Assembly: GCF_041438865.1 (NCBI RefSeq)
Contig: NZ_CP109450.1
Span: forward strand, 1,648,501 to 1,712,500
DNA length: 64,000 bases
Direction of reading: 5' to 3'
Origin: Streptomyces sp. NBC_01471
GTDB taxonomy: Bacteria; Actinomycetota; Actinomycetes; Streptomycetales; Streptomycetaceae
Under the pieces are notes generated by a model. That model searched no databases, was not told the origin of the DNA, and saw only the letters and a list, made by a program, of their open reading frames with translations. Positions within the stretch are counted from its first letter, which is position 1; each line of letters starts with the position of its first letter. Of this stretch, positions 1-8,098 are shown piece after piece. Position numbers and translations under genes: made by a program.

Positions 1-1
1 G

Positions 2-20
2 CGGGACAGGTCCTGTCCCG
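2..20. terminator. Hairpin downstream of the siderophore synthetase gene
   Basis: Nine-base arms at 2-10 and 12-20 are exact reverse complements around one central base. The repeat lies about 67 bases past the stop of the minus-strand fusion gene, so it is probably its terminator. No T-tract is visible. Confidence 0.45.
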
Positions 21-86
21 GTATCGGTGCTCGCATCTGTGGAGTGCACGGCCACGCTCCTCATTTCTGCTCAGCTATCGGTCGGA

Positions 87-3000
87 TCATGCCCCAGTGG
101 GATGAAGGGGGTTGGTGAGACGGACGTAGACGGACTGGGTGTCGACCGGGCCGACGAGCTCGTCGAGCCCGTGGAGTCGGGTCAGCAGATTGGCCTTGGT
201 ACGAAGAACGGGGGTGTCCAGAAGTTGAGCGGGCAAAGGGGAGCCGAGTGCGGTGGCTCGGGTGAGGAACTGTCGGAAGGCGGCGATCAGCAGCTGTTCG
301 TCGGCGAGTCGCTGGGCGCCGAAGGCGCCGATCAGGCCGAACACGTTGTTGATGGCGAGGTAGTAGGCGAAGCGTTCATCGGTGACGTCGTCGGCGACGA
401 AGGTGTCGCTTACGGCCCCGATCCCGGGGAGACGCTTCTCCAGTGCGGAGCGGTGGGATTCCCGGAAGTAGTAGCCCTGGTTGTCGCGGTACCGGCCGCC
501 GACGGGCCAGCCGCCGGGGCCGAGGATGACGATGGTGTTCTGCTGATGCGCTTCGAGGGCGATGCCTGCGGTGCCGTCCAGCCACAGCACCGGGCGTACC
601 ACGTGGTCGAGATAGCGCAGGAACCACTCGGTGGCGACCGCTCCGGTGGACCGCCCGGTCCTGGCCGCGAGTGCGGTCACGATGTCGGCGAGCCGCGAGC
701 GCATGGCGCAGCCGCCGGGGCGGGGGCGGATCGCGGTGAGACCGGCGACGCAGACGGCGTCGTCGGTGGTGCTGAACGGGTTGTGGCGCAGGACGACGTC
801 GAAGCCCGGAAGCGGTTCACCGTCAGGGGTGTTGACGGCCAGCCAGGCGGGGTCGCGGACGATGTCGAACCCTGGGTGAGCCGCTTGCAACGCCCCACCG
901 AGGCCACTCCTCAGCACCCGGTGGACCTCCACACCGCGGTGCAGTTCCTTGCGGAGGTTCTCACGCCGGGAGTTGGTGATGCGGACCCCGAGGGACAGCT
1001 TGAGCATCGCTTCGACGCCCGGGCGGTGGACGGTGCGTACGGAGGAAGTGGGATACCAGCGCTCGCCGTACGGACCGAGGTCGTGGAGCAGCCCCGCGTC
1101 GAGAAGGGAGGCCACTGCGGGGCGGTGGGCCAAGTCCCGGGCCTGCCAGGGGTGGAGCGGCAGAAGGGCAGTGTTGTCGGGGTGCTGGAGGGCGCCCGCA
1201 AGGCGAACGGTGAGCTGGTCGGCGGGCAGCGTGCGCCCCCCTTCCGTCCATGCCGAGTCCTGCGCGAGCACGGAACGGTCGACGGCCATCCAGTGCAGGG
1301 CGAAGGAACCGTGCAACTCCGGTGAATACAGTCGGAGTTCGGCGTCCGACAGCCCCTCGCGACTCTTCGGGGTGGGGTGCAGCGGGTGACCCAGCAGGAG
1401 AGACTGCTCGGCGGTCAGGAAGGGGTCCGCCTCACTGGACGGCTCCGGACTGAGACGGCGCTCCGTGATGAACGCGGCGGTCCTTTGGACCGAGTCGGCG
1501 ACCCGGCCCACCATCTCAGTGCTGTCGCTCTGACCCGCCTCCCTGCCAAGGAGAGCGGCGATCGTGACGGCGTCGGCGCGGGGCGCACCGATCGATCCGC
1601 CTTCGAGAACCGGCTTGCCGAACCGGTGCCAGCCGGTGGCCGACCAGTACAGGACAGGGACGAGCAGCGCGATGCCGCTGGCGTTGAGGGGAATGCGCAG
1701 TGTGGGCCCGGTGGGCGCGGAGAGGTTGGTCTCCCGTACCCAGCAGCGGAGCAGGTTCTCGACGGCCGCAGCTTCGGCGGCCGTGTTGGAGTCCGATGCG
1801 TCGATGGGGTCTTCGAAGAGGCCGGATGCCAGGTGCCCGTCCGGGGTACGGCCTGCCTGCATCTGGCGCGGCACCGTCTCCGGGCCTGCCGAGAGCGAAC
1901 CGGCCGACACCGGGCCGACAGTGAGGGAGTCGGCCCGGAACGGGTTGGCCGGGAGCGGACCTGCCGTACGACTGCTGGGAACGGCGGAGTCACCGGTCTC
2001 GGGGGCATCAGGGTCGGGCGTGGGGTTCACGGAGTGCTTCCTTGCGCGGCCGGGGGGAAGGGGGGGAGGTGGTTCAGTGCGGGGGCAAGTGTCAAGGCGG
2101 CCGTGTACGGCGCGTTCGGCGGCGGACAGGGCATCTACCAGCCGGTCCAGAACGGCCTCCGCCTGTTCGTCGGTGAGGGTGAGGGGAGGCAGCAGACGTA
2201 CGACGCTCGCGTGGCGGCCGCCAAGTTCGACAATGAGCCCCCTGGCCAGACACGCCCGCTGTACAGCGGCCGCGAGCACGGGGTCAGCGGGAGAGGGGCC
2301 ATCAGGGGCGGGGACGCCGGCGCCCGGGCCGCGGGCATCCGCGGCGGCGGTTGTTCTGGCAGCTTCAGTACTGGCGGCTTCGGCGGCTTCGGCGGCTTCC
2401 GGGTCGACCAGCTCCAGGCCGATCATCAGGCCCCGGCCGCGTACGTCTCCGATGACGGGGTGGTCGGCGGCCAGGCCCCGCAACCTGCCGATCATCCGTG
2501 CGCCCAGGTCGGCCGCCCGTTCGGCGAGCCGGTTCTCACGGACATGAGCAAGGGTTGCGGCGCCCGCGGCCATGGCGAGCTGATTGCCGCGGAAAGTACC
2601 CGCGTGGGTACCGGGCTCCCCGCAGTCCAGTTCCGACCGGTAGACGATGACAGCGAGCGGGAGGGAACCGCCGATGGCCTTGGACATCACCATCACGTCG
2701 GGCACGATCCCGCTGTGCTCGACCGCCCAGAAGGCACCGGTGCGGCCGACGCCGGTCTGCACTTCATCCGCGATGAGCGGAATCGACCGGTCACCGGTGA
2801 TCTTCCGCATGCGGCGCATCCAGCTGTCCGGGCCGGGGATCACCCCGCCCTCACTCTGCACCGGTTCGAGGATCATCCCGGCGGGCGGAACCACCCCGCT
2901 CCTGGGGTCGTCGAGAAGGTTCGCGGTCCAGTTGCCGGCCAGCTCCGAGCCCCGGGCACCACCGATGCCGAACGGGCAGCGGTAGTCCTGCGGATACGGC

Positions 3001-3521
3001 AGCCGGGTGACCTGCACGTCGGGGGCGCCGCCGGACACCGTCAGCGCTCCGGCCGTCATGCCGTGGCAGGCACCGGCGAACGCGAGGATCCCGCTGCGCC
3101 CCGTCGCGGTGCGGACGAGTGCGAGGGCCGCTTCGACCGCGTCCGTACCGGCCGGCCCGCAGAACTGCACCCGTGCCTGGTCGGCGAAGGAGCGCGGCAG
3201 CGTTTCGAACAGCTCGGTGGTGAAGGCGTCCTTGACCGGCGTGGCGAGATCCGGGACATGCAGGGGCGCACCCGAGTCGATCACCTTCTTGATCGCTTCG
3301 AGTACGACCGGGTGGTTGTGTCCGAGCGCCAGGGTCCCCGACCCCGACAAACAGTCGAGATAGCGCCGTCCGTCCGCACCTTCGATGGTCAGCCCGCGAG
3401 CGCGCACCGGCACGATCGGCAGCGACCGCGCGTAGGTACGGGCTGCGGATTCACGCAGCGACTGCCGGCGCAGGATCCCCTCGTGCGCTGTCGTCGCCGG
3501 TGCGGCTTCGGTCACGGCCAC
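87..3521 (-). CDS. Fused class III aminotransferase / IucA-IucC (NIS) siderophore synthetase
   Basis: The 1144-residue product joins two enzymes. Residues about 15-480 are a class III PLP aminotransferase of the diaminobutyrate-2-oxoglutarate type, with the PLP-lysine motif SKAIGG near residue 280. A Pro/Ser-rich linker runs from about 490 to 570. Residues about 577 to the end are a full-length NIS synthetase with the ATP-binding motif HPLHPTPKSR, then PLHPWQ, and EAHQQNT near the C-terminus. Family knowledge suggests the first half makes a diamine precursor and the second condenses it with citrate or another carboxylate to form a hydroxamate or carboxylate siderophore. Rhizobactin uses separate RhbA and IucA-type proteins for this. 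I chose the GTG at 3521 because a GGGAGG lies about 10 bases upstream; a GTG at 3572 would add 17 residues. No decarboxylase, monooxygenase or exporter is in the window; they may lie to the left. I see no obvious IdeR/DmdR iron box upstream. The product itself is inferred. Confidence 0.9.
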   Translation of the reverse strand: MAVTEAAPATTAHEGILRRQSLRESAARTYARSLPIVPVRARGLTIEGADGRRYLDCLSGSGTLALGHNHPVVLEAIKKVIDSGAPLHVPDLATPVKDAFTTELFETLPRSFADQARVQFCGPAGTDAVEAALALVRTATGRSGILAFAGACHGMTAGALTVSGGAPDVQVTRLPYPQDYRCPFGIGGARGSELAGNWTANLLDDPRSGVVPPAGMILEPVQSEGGVIPGPDSWMRRMRKITGDRSIPLIADEVQTGVGRTGAFWAVEHSGIVPDVMVMSKAIGGSLPLAVIVYRSELDCGEPGTHAGTFRGNQLAMAAGAATLAHVRENRLAERAADLGARMIGRLRGLAADHPVIGDVRGRGLMIGLELVDPEAAEAAEAASTEAARTTAAADARGPGAGVPAPDGPSPADPVLAAAVQRACLARGLIVELGGRHASVVRLLPPLTLTDEQAEAVLDRLVDALSAAERAVHGRLDTCPRTEPPPPLPPGRARKHSVNPTPDPDAPETGDSAVPSSRTAGPLPANPFRADSLTVGPVSAGSLSAGPETVPRQMQAGRTPDGHLASGLFEDPIDASDSNTAAEAAAVENLLRCWVRETNLSAPTGPTLRIPLNASGIALLVPVLYWSATGWHRFGKPVLEGGSIGAPRADAVTIAALLGREAGQSDSTEMVGRVADSVQRTAAFITERRLSPEPSSEADPFLTAEQSLLLGHPLHPTPKSREGLSDAELRLYSPELHGSFALHWMAVDRSVLAQDSAWTEGGRTLPADQLTVRLAGALQHPDNTALLPLHPWQARDLAHRPAVASLLDAGLLHDLGPYGERWYPTSSVRTVHRPGVEAMLKLSLGVRITNSRRENLRKELHRGVEVHRVLRSGLGGALQAAHPGFDIVRDPAWLAVNTPDGEPLPGFDVVLRHNPFSTTDDAVCVAGLTAIRPRPGGCAMRSRLADIVTALAARTGRSTGAVATEWFLRYLDHVVRPVLWLDGTAGIALEAHQQNTIVILGPGGWPVGGRYRDNQGYYFRESHRSALEKRLPGIGAVSDTFVADDVTDERFAYYLAINNVFGLIGAFGAQRLADEQLLIAAFRQFLTRATALGSPLPAQLLDTPVLRTKANLLTRLHGLDELVGPVDTQSVYVRLTNPLHPTGA

Positions 3522-3832
3522 TGCTGTTGGTCCTCCCGCTGTACGGATCGGCCGTCGCGCCGCTCGCCCCACGACCGTCGCCCCGGCGCCGAACGCAGCC
3601 CAAAGGCCCCCATCCGTACCAACGACGAAGTCACCCGGGGATCACGGGTAAGTCGGAAGATCCTTGCGGTGGCGGAACCGTGGCCCTGCCTTATGCCGTC
3701 CACATCGGCACCGGCATAGTGGGGCCCGCACTTTGGTTCCGCTCAGCTCCGCAGTACCGATTGCGGTACCCGTGCGGTACCCATCCACAGTGCCGAAATC
3801 TGTTGTTCCGGAGTCCCAGGGGGAATCACCAC
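3522..3832. other. Divergent intergenic region, siderophore gene / protease pair
   Basis: About 310 bases separate the two divergent genes. The left part contains the GGGAGG ribosome site of the minus-strand gene. The right part carries three near-identical GCRGTACC boxes (annotated separately) about 55-80 bases before the first protease start. I found no convincing -35/-10 pair. Confidence 0.6.
3751..3781. promoter_or_regulatory. Three phased GCRGTACC boxes
   Basis: GCAGTACC at 3751, GCGGTACC at 3763 and GCGGTACC at 3774 are spaced 12 and 11 bases apart, roughly one helical turn. Each contains the self-complementary core GTAC. The arrangement suggests a cooperative operator or activator site for the protease gene starting at 3833. 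The regulator is unknown. Confidence 0.4.
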
Positions 3833-5053
3833 ATGCGACCGCTGCACCCGACTTCCACCGAACGCCACGGGAGGCGCGCATCCCGGCGAACCCTCCCCGC
3901 CATGACCGCGGTTGGCCTGACGGCGGTGCTCGCCCTCACCGTGACCGCCTGCGGTCCGGGCGACGACGGCGCCAGTGACAAACCGGCCTCCGGCACCTCA
4001 TCGTCCTCGGACGGCAAGGTCGTCATACCGGACAACGTCAAGGGCGCGCTGAAGAAGCACGGCATCGACCTGGACAAGTGGAAGCACGGCGAGTGGAAGA
4101 ACTGGAACAGGGACAAGTGGCTGCGCGAGGCGCAGGACTTCGTCAACCCGGTGATCTCCGGGCTCTGGGATCCGTCCAGGATGCGGCACGCGTCCAAGCC
4201 CCCGGAGAAGCCGGTCGACAACGACATCTCCGGTGACAAGGGGGTGACCGACCCGACTCCGGCGCCGGTGACCGCGCAGGGCGTGAACGCCCCGTACCAC
4301 CAGAGCATCCCCGAGGCGGGCAAGGTCTTCTTCGACAGCCCCGAAGGGTCGATGGTCTGCTCGGCCACGGTCGTGGAGGACCCCGCGCATCCCGGGAAGT
4401 CCAACCTGGTGTGGACCGCGGGCCACTGTGTGCATGCCGGGAAGAAGGGCGGCTGGTACCGGAACATCGCCTTCGTCCCCTCGTACAACAACAGTGGCGA
4501 GTCCGCCGCCCAGCTGCAGAACGCCCAGAAGGACGAGGTCGCTCCGTACGGCGTCTTCTGGGCGGACTGGGCTCAGACCTCCGAGCAGTGGATCAACGAC
4601 GGCGGCCCCACCGGTGGGCAGGGCGCCCCGTACGACTTCGCGGTCCTGCACGTCACTCCGGAGAAGGGCAGCACCAAGTCCCTGGAGGAGACGGTCGGAG
4701 GCGCGCTTCCGGTGAACTTCAACGCGCCCGCGGTGCCGAAGATCCCGAGCCTGACGGCGACCGGTTATCCCGCGGCGCCGCCCTTCGACGGCCAGAAGCT
4801 GTTCCAGTGCTCCGACCGTCCGGGCCGGCTCTCGCTCTCCGCGGCCGACCCGACGATGTACCGCGTCGGCTGCACCATGACCGGCGGATCCTCCGGCGGC
4901 GGCTGGATCGCCAAGGGCGCCGACGGCAAGCCCACGCTGGTGTCCAACACCTCCATAGGCCCGGTGACCGCAGGCTGGCTGGCCGGTCCGCGGCTCGGGA
5001 AGGTGGCCAAGGGCGTCTACGACTCGGTCAGCAAGAAGTACGCAGGCCAGTAG
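3833..5053 (+). CDS. Secreted lipoprotein trypsin-like serine protease (first copy)
   Basis: A 406-residue exported protein. The N-terminus is basic, then hydrophobic, ending in a lipobox-like LTVTAC at about residues 35-40, so it is probably a lipoprotein. A Trp- and Lys-rich segment follows (about residues 70-110, with DKWKHGEWKNWN). Then comes a chymotrypsin-fold domain with the catalytic-His motif WTAGHC, a likely Asp in YDFAVLHV, and the Ser loop TGGSSGGGW. The Ser loop has Ser where many family members have Asp (GDSGG). The start at 3833 is chosen over upstream in-frame starts because AGGGGGA lies about 8 bases before it and the signal peptide begins there. The next gene is a clear paralogue in tandem. 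The substrate is unknown. Confidence 0.88.
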   Translation: MRPLHPTSTERHGRRASRRTLPAMTAVGLTAVLALTVTACGPGDDGASDKPASGTSSSSDGKVVIPDNVKGALKKHGIDLDKWKHGEWKNWNRDKWLREAQDFVNPVISGLWDPSRMRHASKPPEKPVDNDISGDKGVTDPTPAPVTAQGVNAPYHQSIPEAGKVFFDSPEGSMVCSATVVEDPAHPGKSNLVWTAGHCVHAGKKGGWYRNIAFVPSYNNSGESAAQLQNAQKDEVAPYGVFWADWAQTSEQWINDGGPTGGQGAPYDFAVLHVTPEKGSTKSLEETVGGALPVNFNAPAVPKIPSLTATGYPAAPPFDGQKLFQCSDRPGRLSLSAADPTMYRVGCTMTGGSSGGGWIAKGADGKPTLVSNTSIGPVTAGWLAGPRLGKVAKGVYDSVSKKYAGQ

Positions 5054-5130
5054 GCCAGTAGGCCCAACCTTGTCCCGCCTTGTCCCGTGGACAGCGGCGA
5101 CGATCACGCACCATCAGGGGGAACAGTTCC

Positions 5131-6309
5131 ATGCGATCCATCCGTCCGATACTGACCGCCACCGGAGTGGCCGCGGCCCTGGCGCTGACGGCCACCGCGT
5201 GTGGCGGTGGTGACGACAAGGCCGCCGCTCCGGCGGCCGGCACCTCCTCGGCATCCGCGGCGTCCCCGGCGTCCGGCGCCGATGCCGCGGCCGGGGTGGC
5301 CGACGCCCTCAAACGCCACGGTGTCGACCTGGCGAAGTGGAAGAGCGGCCAGTGGAAGAACTGGAACAAGGACACGTGGCTCCGTGATGCCAAGGACTTC
5401 GCGAATCCGGTGATCAAGGGGCTGTGGAAGCCCGACCGGATGAAGACGGCCAAGGACCCGCAGAAGACCATGGCCTACGGCGACAGTTCGGGCGACCAGA
5501 ACGTGACCGACCCGGAACCGGCTCCGGTGAAGGCCCAGGAGGAGAAGCACCCGTACCACCGGTACGCGGCGCCCGTCGGGAAGGTCTTCTTCGACTCCCC
5601 CGAGGGCTCCATGGTCTGCTCGGGCACAGTCGTCAAGGACCCGAAGCACCCGGGCAAGTCCAATCTGGTGTGGACCGCGGGCCACTGTGTCCACGCGGGC
5701 GGCAAGGGCGGCTGGTACCGGAACATCATGTTCGTGCCGTCGTACAACGACCAGGGCAAGTCGATCGCCCAGCTGCGGAACGCGCAGCCGCAGGAAGTCG
5801 CCCCGTACGGCGACTACTGGGCCGACTGGGCCATGACGTCCAACGCGTGGATCAAGGACGGCGGCCCCACCGGCGGGCAGGGCGCCGCGTACGACTACGC
5901 CCTGCTCCACGTGAAGCCGGAGAACGGCGGCAAGTCCCTCGAAGAGACCGTCGGCAACGCGCTGACCGTCGACTTCAACGCCCCCGCGGCCAAGAGCATC
6001 TCCGCGATGGGCGCCTGGGGTTATCCGGCCGCCCCACCGTTCAACGGGCAGCTGATGAACAAGTGCGTCGACCGGCCGGGGCAGCTGTCCGTGGGTCCCG
6101 GCACACCGGCGATGTGGCGCATCGGCTGCACGATGACCGGCGGTTCGTCCGGTGGCGGCTGGTTCGTCGCGGGTCCTGACGGCAAGTCGGAGCTGGTCTC
6201 CAACACCTCGATCGGCCCGGTCATCTCGGGCTGGCTGGCAGGGCCGCGGCTCGGCCAGGGTGCCGAGCAGCTCTACCGGGCGATGAGCAACCGGTACGCG
6301 AACCAGTAG
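5131..6309 (+). CDS. Secreted lipoprotein trypsin-like serine protease (second copy)
   Basis: A 392-residue paralogue of the upstream gene, beginning 77 bases after its stop. It has a lipobox LTATAC, an Ala/Ser-rich linker, the same Trp-rich segment (LAKWKSGQWKNWNKD), the His motif WTAGHC, YDYALLHV, and the Ser loop TGGSSGGGW. Long stretches of the protease domain are nearly identical in the two copies, while the linkers after the signal peptide differ. This fits a tandem duplication followed by divergence at the N-terminal side. The ATG at 5131 is preceded by CAGGGGGAAC. The pair may share a transcript ended by the palindrome at 6337-6388. Confidence 0.88.
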   Translation: MRSIRPILTATGVAAALALTATACGGGDDKAAAPAAGTSSASAASPASGADAAAGVADALKRHGVDLAKWKSGQWKNWNKDTWLRDAKDFANPVIKGLWKPDRMKTAKDPQKTMAYGDSSGDQNVTDPEPAPVKAQEEKHPYHRYAAPVGKVFFDSPEGSMVCSGTVVKDPKHPGKSNLVWTAGHCVHAGGKGGWYRNIMFVPSYNDQGKSIAQLRNAQPQEVAPYGDYWADWAMTSNAWIKDGGPTGGQGAAYDYALLHVKPENGGKSLEETVGNALTVDFNAPAAKSISAMGAWGYPAAPPFNGQLMNKCVDRPGQLSVGPGTPAMWRIGCTMTGGSSGGGWFVAGPDGKSELVSNTSIGPVISGWLAGPRLGQGAEQLYRAMSNRYANQ

Positions 6310-6317
6310 GACGGAAG

Positions 6318-6336
6318 GCCGGTGTGGAGCACCGGC
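6318..6336. other. Small hairpin preceding the large palindrome
   Basis: Seven-base arms GCCGGTG and CACCGGC flank a five-base loop, directly abutting the 52-bp palindrome. Together they form a double stem at the end of the protease transcript. Confidence 0.4.
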
Positions 6337-6388
6337 AACGGCCGAGGGCCTGACCACTCTGCGCAGAGTGGTCAGGCCCTCGGCCGTT
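6337..6388. terminator. 52-bp perfect palindrome, bidirectional terminator
   Basis: The 26-base arms 6337-6362 and 6363-6388 are exact reverse complements with no spacer. The element lies between the convergent ends of the second protease gene and hflX, so it probably terminates both. There is no T-tract, as is common for Streptomyces terminators. Confidence 0.75.
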
Positions 6389-6447
6389 GGCATCCGACAG
6401 CACGGAAGGTGCCGGAAGAACACCAGGAGGCTGTGGCGCTGAGTGCG

Positions 6448-7950
6448 TCAGGGCGCCACGGGTACGTACGGCGCCAGATCGGCTGCCAGTTCCTCGTGTA
6501 CCAGCGCCTTCAGCAGGGTGCCTTCGGGGGTGTGCTCCTCGGAGATCACTTCCCCGTCGGAGTGCGCGCGGGCGACGAGCTGTCCGTGCGTGTACGGCAC
6601 GAGAACCTCGACCGCCACCTGCGGCCTGGGCAGTTGCTCGTCGATCAGCGCGAGCAGCTCGACGATGCCCTGCCCCGAGCGGGCCGACACTGCGATGGCC
6701 CGGCGCTCGATGCGCAGCAGCCGCTGCAGAACGAGGGGGTCGGCCGCATCCGCCTTGTTGATCACCACGATCTCCGGGACGTCGGTGGCTCCGACCTCAC
6801 GGATCACCTCACGCACGGCGGCGAGCTGCTCCTCCGGGGCGGGATGCGAACCGTCCACGACGTGCAGGATCAGGTCGGACTCGCCGACCTCCTCCATGGT
6901 GGAGCGGAACGCCTCGACCAGGTGGTGCGGCAGGTGCCGGACGAATCCGACGGTGTCCGCCAGCGTGTAGAGCCGCCCGCTCGGTGTCTCGGCCTTGCGC
7001 ACGGTCGGGTCCAGGGTGGCGAACAGCGAGTTCTCCACCAGTACGCCCGCGCCTGTCAGCCGGTTCAGCAGCGAGGACTTGCCCGCGTTGGTGTATCCGG
7101 CGATGGCCACCGACGGCACCTTGTGACGCTTGCGCTCCTGCCGCTTGATGTCACGCCCGGTCTTCATCTCCACGATCTCCCGGCGCATCTTCGCCATCTT
7201 CTCGCGGATCCGGCGCCGGTCCGTCTCGATCTTCGTCTCACCGGGACCACGGGTGGCCATACCGCCACCACCGCCCGCACCGGCACCGCCCATCTGCCGG
7301 GACAGCGACTGGCCCCAGCCGCGCAGCCTCGGCAGCATGTACTGCATCTGCGCGAGCGCGACCTGAGCCTTGCCCTCCCGGGACTTGGCGTGCTGGGCGA
7401 AGATGTCCAGGATCAGCGCCGTACGGTCGACGACCTTGACCTTGACGACGTCTTCGAGATGGATCAGCTGGCCGGGGCTGAGCTCACCGTCGCACACGAC
7501 GGTGTCCGCACCGGATTCGAGCACGATGTCCCGCAGCTCCTGCGCCTTGCCCGACCCGATGTAGGTGGCCGGGTCCGGCTTGTCTCGGCGCTGGACCACT
7601 CCGTCGAGGACCAGCGCGCCGGCCGTCTCGGCGAGGGCCGCCAGCTCCGCGAGGGAGTTCTCCGCGTCCTGTGCTGTGCCCGAGGTCCAGACGCCGACCA
7701 GCACGACGCGCTCCAGACGCAGCTGCCGGTACTCGACCTCGGTGACGTCCTCGAGCTCGGTGGAGAGACCGGCCACCCGCCGGAGCGCGGCGCGCTCCGA
7801 GCGGTCGTACTGGTCACCGTCCCGCTCACCGTCGATCGAGTGGCTCCAGGCGACGTCCTCTTCCATCAGGGCATCGGCCCGAAGGCTCTCGTTGAAGCTC
7901 AGCGCTTCCTGCTCGTGCGCGTCCTGGGAAGTGGAAGAAGAGGAGGTCAT
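6448..7950 (-). CDS. hflX: Ribosome-associated GTPase HflX
   Basis: A 500-residue GTPase of the HflX branch of the Obg superfamily, which binds the 50S subunit and splits or rescues stalled ribosomes. The G1 loop GYTNAGKSS is near residue 285, followed by the G3 region DTVGFVRHLP and the G4 motif NKAD. The N-terminal HflX domain precedes them, with a glycine-rich loop (GGAGAGGGGG) just before the GTPase domain. The N-terminal 60 residues are acidic and variable. I start at the ATG at 7950, which has AAGGATCC before it; an in-frame upstream start at 8091 would add residues unlike the family. It is convergent with the protease pair. Confidence 0.95.
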   Translation of the reverse strand: MTSSSSTSQDAHEQEALSFNESLRADALMEEDVAWSHSIDGERDGDQYDRSERAALRRVAGLSTELEDVTEVEYRQLRLERVVLVGVWTSGTAQDAENSLAELAALAETAGALVLDGVVQRRDKPDPATYIGSGKAQELRDIVLESGADTVVCDGELSPGQLIHLEDVVKVKVVDRTALILDIFAQHAKSREGKAQVALAQMQYMLPRLRGWGQSLSRQMGGAGAGGGGGMATRGPGETKIETDRRRIREKMAKMRREIVEMKTGRDIKRQERKRHKVPSVAIAGYTNAGKSSLLNRLTGAGVLVENSLFATLDPTVRKAETPSGRLYTLADTVGFVRHLPHHLVEAFRSTMEEVGESDLILHVVDGSHPAPEEQLAAVREVIREVGATDVPEIVVINKADAADPLVLQRLLRIERRAIAVSARSGQGIVELLALIDEQLPRPQVAVEVLVPYTHGQLVARAHSDGEVISEEHTPEGTLLKALVHEELAADLAPYVPVAP

Positions 7951-8098
7951 TGGATCCTTACGTCGAGCCGGTAGAAAGATTCGTTCGTCAGTCACAACGC
8001 GTGACGGCCGCCGATGATTCCCTGAGGCCCCACCGGGTCCGGCAGCGCCGCCGACGGGTCGATAGTGACATGGTGCGCTCACGCCCGTCACCCGGGTT

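Noticed and set aside
1377..3719. Long open frame antisense to the siderophore synthetase gene
   Set aside because: It has no family signature and mirrors the GC codon bias of the real gene on the other strand.
3522..3832. Search for an IdeR/DmdR iron box upstream of the siderophore gene
   Set aside because: No sequence close to TTAGGTTAGGCTAACCTAA was seen.
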